DNA of 64,000 bases from Warburgia ugandensis (GCA_035236585.1 CP141139.1:38573217-38637216); one strand, 5' to 3'; positions 12,869-24,795 are shown, numbered from the stretch's first letter. Notes: generated by a model not told the origin, from the letters alone. Numbers and translations: made by a program.

Positions 12869-14648
12869 ACTAATAAAACATTAACTAGTTGAATAATAAT
12901 AATAAGAGCATAAAAGGTTAGTAAATTATTTAATTTTAATAAAAATTGTAAGTAAGATAAGGATGATCAAACAAGATCCGTAGGATCTTGAATGATCAAG
13001 AACAATAAGAATCCTAAAGTTGTATTTTATTATGTATCCATGTATGTATGTTGTAGACAAATCTAGATCATTAGATTTGATAATCCAAACCCTTGATCAA
13101 ATATGATTCAAGGAAGAGAACCAGGATCATCCTCCTTAGGGATGATCAAATAATTGAACTTAGATCAAAGGAGAACTAGATGATAGAAGATCTAGTCCCT
13201 TGATCTTTATCAACAAGTATAAATTGTTGATCAAAGGATCTATGAAAGATCAAGATCAAGATCAAGGAGATGGACACACAAAGACTTAGAGATAAAAAAA
13301 TACTTAGATCTGAAAGATTAGAAGATCATTCTAACTGTCAAATCTATTGGTCAATAGGATAAAATACTATCCGAGGAAGATAGATGGTATGGATGATAGG
13401 AACATAAGATAGATCTAGATCCTTTATATTGAAGGAGAATATTAGATAAGGAATATAGATAGGAGATTATCCAAAATTGTACAGATAATGACAATATGTA
13501 TGTATTTACAAATTACATACATCAATCATGGAAGATCTGAAAGGATGAATCACTACATGAAGGTAGGTGGAACTTTAAGAATACAAGACCTATGGTCTAT
13601 GGAATTGTTGTTATACATAGACATTATAATGCTTAAGAATGATAATATGCTTAGTTACATTTGAATCATAATTCATGTATATGAGATAGAAATAACTATT
13701 GAAATTAGATGGAATACATAATAAATACTTGGGTATCATTTATGATTACCCCTAAACTTAGATATGAGCATAATAATAATGGATATCATTTATATCAAAT
13801 GAGTATCCTTACACTTAATAACATTTGGTATATGAATACCAAATTAAAGGAAATAGGGGTCATTTATAATAAATGATTAATCCCTAAACTTATATGAACA
13901 TGGGTATCATTCATTATAAATGAGGATCCCTAAATTTAGAAATGAAATTATATCCTTAGTATGAGGATATTGAATAAGATGATGATAATATAAACAGACA
14001 GATCATCTGAGATGTACAAGAAGTATTTTAGATCCAAGCATGAAGGCTTGTGGTTTTGTTTTAAACAAGCATAAGCTAGGGGATGCTATGCTCGATAAGT
14101 TATGAAGGTTTGGCCAAAGAGAGACTAAAAGTAGGGTGGGGCAATTATGGGAAGGCCCCACTATGAAAATTCTGTCTCCCTATATGGGCAGTGACACAAT
14201 ATTTTCCACTGTGGTATCAGTGGTGAACAAGGTAGTTATCTGAGCACTCTAGTATGGATTAGACTGTAGCATGGTAGTCCTTTAGTATTTTGCATTATGA
14301 TGCATGGCATAGTGAGATGCCAATACTGCCCTAATGAGGGAATATTTTTCCAGCAAAAATCTGGATGATTTATCAGCTCAATATATTTGAGTATGATTAT
14401 TGATGTTTGATATATTGACTATTTTTCAACGATTTTGACCATATATATACATACGATATAGTGGTGAGTGGTTTAGAATTATCATAGTAGATGTTACATG
14501 ATAAATTATATGATAGAATGATCATATATGGTATGGTTCATGGAAATTGAATTATGTGATTCATATGGAATATTATGATTATGAATATTGTACTTTTGAA
14601 TCATATGATTCTATATGTTCTTGAATCCCCTACCAAGCATAGCTTGTT

Positions 14649-14678
14649 GAGATATTGTAAATGTTTGAATGTTTACAA
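14649..14678 (+). other. LTR 3' hairpin H2 in solo LTR A (damaged arm)
   Basis: GAGATATTGTAAA at 14649-14661 faces TTTACAA at 14672-14678. The outer part of the second arm is mutated (GGTTG where other copies read TATCT), so only the inner 7 bp can pair. Confidence 0.6.
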
Positions 14679-15064
14679 GGTTGCAGATACAAAAAGAAAA
14701 GAATGGAGGGATACGACATGGGAAGACGAAGACCATACTGTTGATCAAGACTATGTCTTATTGTGGAAAGGATTGGATTGTATTTTGATTTGTGTATTCT
14801 GGACGTAAGATGTAAGAAAGGGGCTGTGTATGTGAACCACTGAATTGATCTTGCAATTTTAATAAAATGAGTTTCTTTGGAAACATATGTTGTATGCAAA
14901 ATTATGTATGTATATGTGAGTGAAATGTGACATTAGAGTTTATGAAAAGAATTTCAAAAGAAAAAAAAAAATCATTGCTTAAGTTTTCAAAATGTTTACA
15001 AAATTGGTCTACCACCATTTGAAAATAGATAATGAAAATGTATTTCAAAACCCAGGTTGCCACA

Positions 15065-15069
15065 ATTTA
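15065..15069. repeat. Target site duplication ATTTA (right)
   Basis: Identical to 9965-9969. Confidence 0.85.
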
Positions 15070-15130
15070 TGTGGGTAAAACATGCTAAATATTTAGGTAT
15101 ATATGTAATATCTATATATAAATATATCAA

Positions 15131-15710
15131 ATTGAATGTAATTTATTTTCCAGATCTTAAGATCTTGACCCTTAAAAGTATTAAAATCCATAAAAGTGAA
15201 TGGTAATCTCCTTGATCAGTTTGATCAAGGATGATTAGACAGTGTGGATGTATTTGGATGATGATATAAAGTTAATATCATATGGATTGATGGGCTTGAT
15301 GATGATAGTTTAGGATAGATTAAGATCTATAACCTTAAATTGGATAAAATGGCTTAAGATCTTCTTGATTGGTTAGATCAAGAAGGATCAGATCATGTGA
15401 AAAGATGATATTAATGATCTAGTGATGAGATCACTTTGAGAAAATGAGTAGATTTGATAAAAATAAAAGATCAAGATCTAGACCCTAAATGGGATGAAAA
15501 ATGAATAGAAATGAAAGATGACCATTGGATCGTGATGATATGTTAAATATTTTTATTTGAATTATTAATGTTATTGTAAATGACTTTTATTGCTTCATAG
15601 ATTTAATTATTAGATTTAATTATTTATTTATTTATTTATGATTTAATTCTTATGTTATGTAAATTACATTGAAAATGTAATTAAATGAAAAATAGAGTTG
15701 ATGGACATTT
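15131..15710 (+). mobile_element. Internal fragment of an A/B-type LTR (copy E)
   Basis: Collinear with solo LTR A from about 11890 to 12465 and with B's 3' LTR from about 52000. It starts inside the LTR near AATGTAATTTATTTTCC and stops abruptly at GGACATTTA, where the sequence jumps to an early LTR position. It therefore has no natural ends and is the product of deletion or unequal recombination. Confidence 0.75.
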
Positions 15711-16032
15711 ACTATAACCAAGATCTAAGACTTCAATATTTAGAATGTAATTAGAAATATGATTCCAAGCCACTAAGTATGCTCGATTCTGAGTATGGGA
15801 AAATAAAATAGATTTTTCTCCATAAAAGGGCAAAATGGTCTTTTCACACCTCTGTGTCACCCACAAGGGGCCCACAAATGAATCCAACAGCCAGAAAACA
15901 TGTAACAAGTGGTCAAACCACTACTATCTAATAGTGGAGAAGGAGATGGTAGTGGAGGATCCAATGTTAATTTAATATTCAAAAGAATTAAAACATAATT
16001 ATTACAAGTAACTATGAAAAATACAAAACACC

Positions 16033-16040
16033 TATAAATA
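16033..16040 (+). promoter_or_regulatory. TATA box of LTR copy C
   Basis: TATAAATA preceded by CC and followed by a C-run, aligned with the TATA boxes at 16926 and 50618. Confidence 0.6.
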
Positions 16041-16311
16041 CCCCCCCAAAAATCTTTATTAAAATTCCCACAAAATTATCTTACTTCCCCTAAAAAACCA
16101 GATCTAGATTCATTCCCAAATTGCTAAAATTGTCAAAAATCTCTCTTCTTTCACTTTCTCTCTCCTCTGTCTAGATTGGAAAAGAGACCTAAATTCAATT
16201 AGGCACTCTATTTCAAATCAAACCTCACAAATCCCATCATTCTTATTGTCCTAGACTACCTTATCTATGCAATCAATGGGAAATCACAAAACCAGCTGTT
16301 ATTGGGCGATC

Positions 16312-16316
16312 TTATC
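16312..16316. repeat. Target site duplication TTATC (left)
   Basis: Identical to 29531-29535. Removing the element and one copy rejoins a continuous LTR. Confidence 0.9.
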
Positions 16317-16925
16317 TGTAATAACCCCCATTTTTTTGTAAATTGATTGAGAAAAATCAATAAAGTTTGAGTTTTAGATATTTAGAAATTTGAAATATTA
16401 GGGTTATTTAAAATATACTTTTTATAAAAGTATAATCAAATCATAAGACATGTAAAATTGAAATTAAACTTAGCAAACCCTTCAAAATGACTGTAAGCAC
16501 GACAAATTTCGAATTCGGATGAGAAATCCTTAAGTTTTTCATTTTTTGGACAAAAAGGGTAAAATAGTAATTTTACCCAAAAATCAAAATATTCCAAAAA
16601 TCAAAATATGAAACATCAAAATTTAGAATGTACTGAGAAATACGAATCCAACGCCACTAAGTACACTCAAATCCGAGATCATGGGAATAAAACCCAAAGT
16701 TTTATGCATAAAGGGCAAAACGGACTTTTACACCATGTGGGGCCCACATGGGGCCCACATGGGGACCACCACGTCCCCAACAACCACTTTGATCAGCAGC
16801 CCATGTGAAACATGGGTCAACAAAGATCAGCTAGTCATGGGTTAGGTATGGGAGCATTAAAGACTTTCATGCCATTTTATATTAAAAAATACATATTATA
16901 ATCATGAAAAAAGACCCAAAATGCC

Positions 16926-16933
16926 TATAAATA
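16926..16933 (+). promoter_or_regulatory. TATA box, LARD 5' LTR
   Basis: TATAAATA, a consensus plant TATA box, about 610 bp into the LTR. Transcription would be expected to start about 25-35 bp downstream. The same word is kept at the aligned place in the other long LTRs. Confidence 0.7.
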
Positions 16934-17305
16934 CAACCCCAAAAATCTTCCAAAAATCCTCATACAATCCCCACGAAATTATCTTCAATCCCCTTGAAAA
17001 ATTAGATCTAGGATCCCTCTCAAAACCCCAAAATTTCCAAGAGCTAAATCTTTTTCCAATTTGTTTTTTTTTTAGATTAGAACAAGAGACCTAAATTCAA
17101 TTAGGCACTCTGTTCTAGATCTAATTTCATCAATTTCACCGTCCAAAACATCCCAACACATCTATTCTACAAAACCCCCAAAGAAATTTCAAGATCCAAC
17201 GGTTCAAACAACGGTATTTACGCGAAAGGTGGATTTTAGGCTATATCGTCATCAACGAGGTATTTCTTTTATTGGGCATGTAAATCAAGTTTTCTCCTCA
17301 ATCAA

Positions 17306-17311
17306 GTAAGT
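17306..17311 (+). promoter_or_regulatory. Possible splice donor in the LARD leader
   Basis: GTAAGT, a consensus donor, lies about 370 bp after the TATA box. The 3' LTR has the same word at 25798-25803. Copy C has GTAGGT at 29592 and B's 3' LTR has GTAGGT at 51256, each in the same context before GGAAA or GGCA. No acceptor was established, so use as a donor is speculative. Confidence 0.3.
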
Positions 17312-17580
17312 GGAAATCCTTTTCCTATATTTTTAGTAATGTTTTATGTAATTTTTATTTTACTGTAATTAATTTTGATAATAAAAAGATAAAAATAAAG
17401 TAAACAACAGAACCCTTAATTAGGGATGATGGAGTGCTCAGATGAGAAATCTGACTGTACCAATCGATCCAGAAGGGTCAAAAACCCCTAGGGTAGAAGT
17501 TTCATCAAAATCAGAGACCTTTTGGGCCCTCAATTGCAAGAGGATTGATTGGACGGTCCAGAATGGACTGTCCGATCTCC

Positions 17581-17860
17581 AGATCAGACGACGCCCACGT
17601 GACGCACCGTCGGAACGGCGCGTGCGATACGCGTGGAGCGTCTGTTCAAGCGCACGGAAGGCGCGTCCGTCCAAAGGACGAGCGGACGCGCCCAGCGACA
17701 GCCCGGTTTGCGGGCGCGCGGACGACGGGCGTTCCGCTCGTCCCGTCCGCGTCTGTGGACGTCCCGCAGGCGCGCGTTGGGATTTCGTCCCAGCGGACGC
17801 GCCCGACGACGCCTGGTTCGTTCCGCCGGTTCGTTCCGCCTGTCGTTCCGCCCGACTAAT
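17581..17860. other. CpG-rich island in the LARD 5' LTR
   Basis: A sharp GC- and CpG-rich block in AT-rich sequence, with repeated GGACG and CGCGCC words. GGCGCGTCCG at 17660-17669 and CGGACGCGCC at 17683-17692 form a perfect 10-bp inverted repeat. Older copies have less CpG at the aligned place (29880-30060, 51540-51680). Confidence 0.75.
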
Positions 17861-18752
17861 CTGGGCCGTCCTTTCCTTGGGCCCAGATCAAATCTAGGCC
17901 CTAGGAAGGACTGTGAACTTCCAGGATCAATTCTGGAGTCATCTGAACTCCAAATTGAGATCGGAAAGAAGCTATGGAAAGCTTAAAACCTCTATTTTCT
18001 TATGGAATAATAAAAATGACATGTTATTCAATAAAAACTTTCTGTATTTAAGAATTAAGTTTCCAATTACATTGATTTTCAAGATCTGAGATGATCAGAT
18101 CTTAGAAACATGTTTTAATAATGATCTAATACTGAAATAAAGTTATATCTATGTTTAAATTGGATATATATGAGATATATTAAGGGATCTACCCTTTATG
18201 ATTGAAAAACCCAAAAAAAAATACAAAGGGACCCACTTGATCAATGAGATCAAGTGTGATCAGATCCTTGGGATGGAAAGAATAACTGTTTATATGATGA
18301 AATCCAAGGAAATCAGGGATGGATTATGATAAAAATAGATCAATGTGATCTTTTGACCTTAATAGAGAAAATTCTCTAAATATAACTAAAGTCCTTAATC
18401 AAAGGCAAATATCTAAGATCAAATGGTTGGATCATAAGGAAAGGTTTCTAAAAATGTAAATCTAATTAGTTTCATTTTATGTTATTACGTTATAAAGCAT
18501 GCTAGTATAACATTTAGAGTTTATGTGTTCATTCTTATCATAAGTTGCTAGAGTAAATTTAAGTACCTTGTCTCATTTTCATTTAATGTTAAATTAAGTA
18601 GTTTTATGCTTTAAATTTATAATTCATTTATAGTTGAATGTTAGTAGTAGATTTACTTGTTATGAGATAAAGAGCATAAAACATCAAAAATGCATTCTAA
18701 TGAGAAAGTAGAGTTTCATGACACAAATAAGAATGGAGTACTTTGGACTTAA

Positions 18753-19146
18753 TTAGTAAGGGCTATAGTTAGTAGGACAATATAAGGATTATCAAATCCT
18801 TGGCCCAAATTAGGAAAAGAATAATAAACCCCATGAATGACATTATAAATATTCATGGACTTAATTAAAATCCATTAGAAAGAGTACTTAGGGTAAACAT
18901 GCTTATAGGAACCTTATGAAAGGTTGAGTTATGGTCATTCTAGTGAATGATGAACATAGTGGTTAATGGGGTTATCTAATAGAGCCTCGCTCTTCCCCTA
19001 CCTTGTTGACGTTTGTGAGGTCTAAACGCCTCCTTACATGAGGATTGAAGTAACCACTTTGTGTTCACCCATTCAACTAGTAAGCCTTAGCCAATTGGAA
19101 ATAAGAGGAGCAGTCTAGATTTAGGCTTGAATAAGCTACCTTCAAC
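18753..19146 (+). other. Conserved LTR module M1, LARD 5' LTR
   Basis: About 390 bp kept across all LARD-type LTRs here. Short hairpins follow one another: AAGGATT (18784-18790) with AATCCTT (18795-18801), then AACCTT/AAGGTT, AGAGC/GCTCT and CGTTT/AAACG. A diverged collinear version lies in the Athila-like leader at 57388-57790. Confidence 0.75.
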
Positions 19147-20609
19147 CATGCACATTAACTGGTTGAATAATAATCATAAGAGCATAAAAGGTTAGTAAAT
19201 TACCTAACCCTAATAAAAACAGTAAGTAAGATAAGAATGATCAAACAAGATCCATTAGATCTTGGATGATCAAGAATAATAAGAATAAGAACACTATATT
19301 GTACTTAGTATGTATGTTTAGTAGTATACTTGTTATAGTTCATTAGATTAGATAATCCAAACCCTTGATCAAAGGTGATTCAAGGAAGAAAACCAAGATC
19401 ATCCTCCATAGGGATGATCCAAGAACTGAACTTAGATCAAAGAAGAACTAGATGATAGAAGATCTAGGACCTTGATCTTTATCAACATGAGTAGATTGTC
19501 AATCAAAGGATCTATGAAAGATCAAGATCAAGGAGATGAACATACAAAGACTTAGAGATAGAAAAATACTTAGATATGAATGATCTAAAGATCATTCTAA
19601 ACATCAGATCTAGTGATCAATAGGATTGTTCATAATTTATATATTGACAATATGTATGGATGTACAGATTACATACATCGGTCAAGATCATGGAAGATTG
19701 GGGAAAAGAGATCAATCCTTAAAGGTAGGAGGATTTGATGAATGCATTTACATGAGATATTCATGATTGTACTCATGATCTTATGTTGACAAGAGTAATG
19801 ATAATACTTGTAGTAAATCTCTTGAAAACCTTATGATCCAACCAAACACCTATAAGATGGTTAAGGACTAAACTATAAGTGAATAGGGAACTAGAAAATA
19901 TTTCAGCCCTAAGTAAACAGACGTATGGTCTGATATATATGAAATCTATTTTTACATACAAGCTTGGAGGCTTGTGAGTTTGTTTTAATAGGCATGAGCC
20001 TAGGGGATGCTATTGCTAGAGGAGTTATGAGGGTTTGGCCACCCGCTCCTTGAAATTTGACGATATGATGATACCTTGCCCAATGAGAGGCTAAAAGTCG
20101 GGTGGTGGCAATTATGGGAAGGCCACCACTGTGAAAGTCTTGCCCCCCCATACGGGCAGTGACATAATATTTTCCACCGTGGTATCAGTGGTGAAGCAGG
20201 CGGTTATCCGAGCGCGCTAGTACGGATCGAGGCATGACATAGCAACCTTTCGATTATTTTGCACTATGATGCATATGGGAACAGGCATAGTGAAATGCCT
20301 TATGTTATAGCATAATGAAATGCTAGGTAATTGTATATTACCAATGTTTCCCATGAAGGGAAATTCCCAGTATGAGATTAGCTGTAATACTAAATTCTCA
20401 ACATAAAGAGAATTGATCAGCTTAGTTGGGAATGATATTTCACTATTTTCACAAATTTAATTGGTTTACCCATGAAGGGTATGTATGTATATAGATATAC
20501 ATAACTTACAAAATAAAGAGTATGTTTGAGGATAACGAGATTATGAAGGATTGGAATTACATTGTCAATTATTATGTTTCTTGAATCCCCTACCAAGCAT
20601 TGCTTCTTT

Positions 20610-20636
20610 GAGATATTGTACTTGTTGCAATATCTC
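20610..20636 (+). other. LTR 3' hairpin H2, LARD 5' LTR
   Basis: GAGATATTG (20610-20618) pairs perfectly with CAATATCTC (20628-20636) around a 9-nt loop. It follows the conserved phrase CCCCTACCAAGCAT and precedes AGATCC. It lies about 200 bp before AATAAA. Confidence 0.75.
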
Positions 20637-20838
20637 AGATCCGAGAAGGAGACTTAGGAGCCGAAGACTATAGAAGACTTGAAGAGAATAATCTTCAAGG
20701 TATACCCTTGAAGACATGTATTTTTATTTGTTGAGAGTTTTATTGTATGGTGAGCTTGAGTTTTGGATTATGTAATTTGGACAAGTATTGTACTAGATTT
20801 GGTATCTTGTGAACCCTTTGGATGGATCCCTTGAGTTT

Positions 20839-20844
20839 AATAAA
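20839..20844 (+). terminator. Poly(A) signal, LARD 5' LTR
   Basis: AATAAA about 200 bp before the LTR end. The same motif occurs at the aligned place in the other long LTRs, so the R/U5 boundary probably lies shortly downstream. Confidence 0.55.
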
Positions 20845-21046
20845 AGTATATTCCTTCAATGGAATTTTATTTTGTACACAAATTGTACTTATGTTATGTA
20901 TGAAGTGGTGACTTGGGTTTTCAAAACAAGTTCTAAAGAAAAGAATTTCCGCTGCTTTGTTTTGCGAAAAATTTTACACTCTTAAGGGCCCCGCTTTCAA
21001 AATACTTTACAAATCATGTTTTCAAAAACCCGGGTCGTCACACAGT

Positions 21047-21057
21047 TGGTATCGAGC
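21047..21057 (+). promoter_or_regulatory. Primer binding site (initiator-Met tRNA), LARD
   Basis: TGGTATCGAGC, four bases after the 5' LTR. Plant gypsy elements typically read TGGTATCAGAGC, so this copy lacks one A in the core. Element B has TGGTATCAAAGC and the coding gypsy TGGTATCATAGCC at the same place. Confidence 0.85.
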
Positions 21058-21374
21058 GATTCATCCAGTCACAAGACAAGACAAATATGTCCAAAAGAGA
21101 GATTATAATCCATGTCTAGATTAAGATAGAAATAGTTGTATAGAGGATTGATAGAAATTTTGAACATATGCCACCAAAGAGAATCACAAGATAGGCAACT
21201 CAAAATACTCCAGTTGACAATATGGAAAGAGTAACAATGAGCAATGTGGAAGAGATGATAACAAGAGATGATGACAGGGTGTTGAAGAACCTTCTTCCTC
21301 ACCTATAGCAAACCCAAGGTTCATCATCTTCTGTAGAAATACCAAGTAAGCAGGCTCAGGTTCAACCTAAAGTG

Positions 21375-21670
21375 AGTGAATAAGAGATAAGTTATCAGTT
21401 GATGAGAAGGAGTTATGTGATAAACTCATTAGTTAAGAGATAAGTATAAAAGGAGGTAACTCATTAGTAAAGGATAAGTCTTGAAAGAGTAGCCTCATTT
21501 GTTGAAGAGGATGTAAAGAGTTGACTCATTAGTGAGGAAAGAGTTAAACTCATTATTTGAGGAATATGGAAAGAGTAGACTCATTTGTGAAGAAAGAGTA
21601 ACTCATTTGTGAAGGATGAGTATAGAAAGAGTTAAACTCATTAATTAAGAATAAATATAGAAAGAGTTAG
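21375..21670 (+). repeat. Degenerate tandem repeats after the primer site (LARD)
   Basis: About seven imperfect units of roughly 35-50 bp combine AACTCATT(A/T)GT, GAAG or GAGG, and TATAGAAAGAGT. The same unit type occurs at the same place in element B (about 36030-36160). The position just after the primer site is where packaging signals often lie in retroelements. Confidence 0.6.
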
Positions 21671-22652
21671 TGTAATGACGGAATAGTATAGTATAAGTCG
21701 ATATTACTTAGTGAAAGGAAAGTCGATATACTTAGTGAAAGGACTCGAAATACTACTTAGCAAATAAGAATTCCAATAAAGGGAATAATAAGATATAGAA
21801 ATCCATAGGAAAAACATTACAATAGATGTAAGGTATGATGTTCAGGTCTAACCTAAAGTCCTGAGTAAACATACAAAGTACGTTAATACAAGTATGTATA
21901 TAACCATTATTAAGTAAAGTATGTATATAACCATTACTAAGTGAAGAAATGGAGATAAAGAGAAAAAACGATAAATTGGAAAAGAAGATGAAAAAAAAAA
22001 AAAGAAGAAAAAATTTAACCTTATAGAAAAGATGAAATGGAGATTTATGAGAAATAGGTGTTAAAGATGAAAACATTAGAAGTATTGTAAAATTCAAAGT
22101 TAACATTACATATATAAAGAAATATAAATGTAGGAATTAGAATTGCTACATGCATAGTATTATGAAAATTAGTTAAATGAAATTAATCATCAAAATAGAG
22201 AGGATATGGCTTGAAAGAAATTTAAGGAGATAGGTAAGAAAGTGCAAAATTTGTAAATGAGAATAGTTTGAAATAAATATGAGTAAGGAGTGAAGCAAGT
22301 ATTTTTCTCCAAAATTAGTGAGGCAAAGGAATTAGTGGAGAAATGATAAAATTTTAGAACATGAAGAGATGATCTTTGATATTAGAATAAAATGAAAAGG
22401 AAAAAGAGAGTTAGATATGTTAAAGGGACAAAAATAAGTATTAAGAAAGACAATTAAACCATGAGAATATATGGTTAAAAAAAAAAAAAAAATTATAGCT
22501 CTATATATGGTACAACAATTATGAAATCACCGAGTTAGAAATTATAAAGGTATGACAAATCATTGTGGAAATTAGCACTAGAGGATTTTCAAGGATTAAA
22601 TAATTATTGATATAATAACTTTGGTGCTATTGAAAATAATTTTGGGACTATC

Positions 22653-22778
22653 ATTGATTAGCATTGATTAAGTCATTGATTATCATGGTCATGGATCATG
22701 AAAACAAAGAGAAATATTGATTAGCATTGATTAAGTCATTGATTATCATGGTCATGGAACATGAAAACAAACAGAAAT
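22653..22778 (+). repeat. 63-bp tandem duplication in the LARD internal domain
   Basis: ATTGATTAGCATTG starts at 22653 and again at 22716, with nearly identical units in between. The corresponding place in element B (about 47955-48080) lacks this exact duplication. Confidence 0.8.
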
Positions 22779-24795
22779 ATTTATTAGAAAAATATAGTCA
22801 TTGAATATCATGAATAGGAGTACATCTTATTGATCAAGGCAAATGAAGAGCTAACTATGAATAAAGATATTACTTCCAATTACATGATGGAGTTGGTGAT
22901 ATTGAAAGATTTAAGAAATATAGTAAGGGGAAATATAATTTTTTGAAGGAAAGGTGAAATAAAACATGAGAAATGAAAACAAATATTGGTTGTTAAATTT
23001 AAGTTTAAAGATGATTGTGAATGAGATATAAATCCAAATTGTTGGAGAAATAAGTGGCTAGAAATTTTAAGATAGTTTGAAGATTTTCAATCTTACATGA
23101 GATTGAATGAGAAAATATCTATAATAGTTGAGGAAAAGAACATCAAATTATATGAATGAGTTGAAAGAACAACTTTTTAAGGATATGGAGTGATTATAGC
23201 AATTTACATTATGAGAGTAACAAATTTCTTTTAGGAAAATAAAAAGGAGGAATCAATATAAGGATGCATAAATGATGTTGAGGAAATTAAGTATCCTTTT
23301 TCTCTATAAGGATGATCATTTTTAATTGGGAATTGGAAATGCAACATCAAAGTATAAAATGAAAACAAAATTTAAAAGTTCTATGAGTTAGATAACAGAT
23401 GTTCATGAATTTGAGAAGAATGAAATATATTGAATGAAGTGGTAATGATATATGGAAAGAGATTTCAAGAAATCAAGAGCATTCAGGGCATGACACTTAC
23501 AAAACTTGTCTTGTAAGTGTACATGTGATTAAAGGAAGCAAAGTTTAGGTTATATAAATTTTAAGGATAGTATGGAATTTGACCCAACAAAGGTGGAATA
23601 TGAGATCAAAATATGAAATGACAATGACAATTAGAGAAATATATCTCTTATTGATTTTATAACATAAGGACATTCTTTTGGTGAAGTTTTGCCATTGGTT
23701 ACATAAATCCTAAATGAGTTGATAATAAATTGTTGAGAATTAAAGACTAGTTGATAAATTATGGTGTTTGTAAAGATTTGAGAAGGGATGATTACAAAGT
23801 CAATATGGACTCTTTTAATTGAAATTATCAAGACTATCGCAAATAAAGAGTTAGTATGATATGATAAAGGCTATGAGGTATGCTTTGAAAGAAGCATGAG
23901 GAAATGCAAAATCAAGAAATTTTGAAGCCTATGACATATAAATATATATATAAGAGGAAAAGAGATAAATATTATCATAGATTGTGAATAAATATGAGAA
24001 AGAAATAACAAAAGAGGATCAGGAATATATATGCAGAGTTAAACGACACTATCTTGGATTGAAAAATGTAAAAATTCAAGTATTATGAATAAAATGGTAC
24101 TCAAAGGGTGTTACAAAAATAATGGACGGAAATGAGGAAAGATTCATTACAAGGAAACTATTATTGAAGGACAGAATTTGACAAGAAGTTGTCAATAGAA
24201 GGAAATAGTAAAGAAGTATGAACTGTAAAGAAGAAATAAAGTATATCCTTCCAAATAATGGAAGAATAAGAAAAGAGAAAATTACTTCCAAAGATTGGAA
24301 GGTTGTTACAAAGAACAATAGTTGAAGTTATAGAATCTTATCAATATGTATTATAGGAAGTCTAAGGACTATACATAGTAGGAAAGCTATGTCCAAACTT
24401 TATATGTTAATACATAGTATGAAAGCTATGTCAAAACTTTATAAGTTGAAAAAGAATGAGGAATAGAAGGCATAATGGAAAATTGTGAAGTATGGAAAGA
24501 TTGGTGAAAATTACCAATCAAGTGAAATGGAAGGTTTTGAAACAAAAGGGATAACTCAATAAGAGTTATTAATCATCTTTTGGGAAATTCTAGCAATAAC
24601 CAGCTTTATTATATAGAGCATTATTAAGGTTAGTCATGGAGGAGCATTTTAACCTTTGAGAAAAGATAGTATAAAAAAAGGGATGAAAGGAAATAGAATT
24701 TCCATAAGTGGCAAGGCCACATGTGTAAGGATATGAAAGAATTGTGAAAACTCCTAAGTGAGTTGTATTACAAATTTCGAGGACGAAATTATTGT

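Larger units (their letters stand above)
9970..15064 (+). mobile_element. Solo LTR of a LARD-like gypsy family (5.1 kb, copy A)
   Basis: The sequence starts TGTAATAACCC and ends GGTTGCCACA, and is flanked by identical pentamers ATTTA at 9965-9969 and 15065-15069. It is collinear with the 3' LTR of element B (50062-55202). No primer site follows the right end and no polypurine tract precedes the left. This is the signature of a solo LTR left by recombination between the two LTRs of one element. A TATA-like TTTAAATA lies at 10529 and AATAAA at 14861. All open frames inside are short and unlike proteins. Confidence 0.92.
15711..16316 (+). mobile_element. Left part of an older LTR (copy C), split by the LARD
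   Basis: Matches the early part of the LARD-type LTRs, from roughly 240 bp inside the LTR start through a TATAAATA at 16033-16040. It stops at TTATC (16312-16316), where the young element begins, and resumes at 29531. The first ~240 bp of this LTR are missing at a junction with fragment E. Confidence 0.75.
16317..21042 (+). repeat. 5' LTR of the complete LARD
   Basis: 4726 bp. In order: TG start, TATA box (16926), possible splice donor (17306), CpG-rich island (17581-17860), module M1 (18753-19146), conserved block (about 19960-20245), hairpin H2 (20610-20636), AATAAA (20839), CA end. From TATA to AATAAA is about 3.9 kb, so nearly the whole LTR would be the transcribed R region. Open frames up to 151 codons in the CpG island arise from its GC content and have no family resemblance. 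Confidence 0.92.

Noticed and set aside
14690..14740. A TTWEDEDH-like peptide that might be a chromodomain remnant
   Set aside because: It lies inside solo LTR A. The aligned places in other LTRs do not keep it and no flanking chromodomain residues are present.
17442..17986. Overlapping open frames of 104-151 codons (also at 25934-26478)
   Set aside because: They arise from the CpG-rich island in the LTR, occur in several frames at once, and resemble no protein family. The reverse frame at 17438-17674 is equally long for the same reason.
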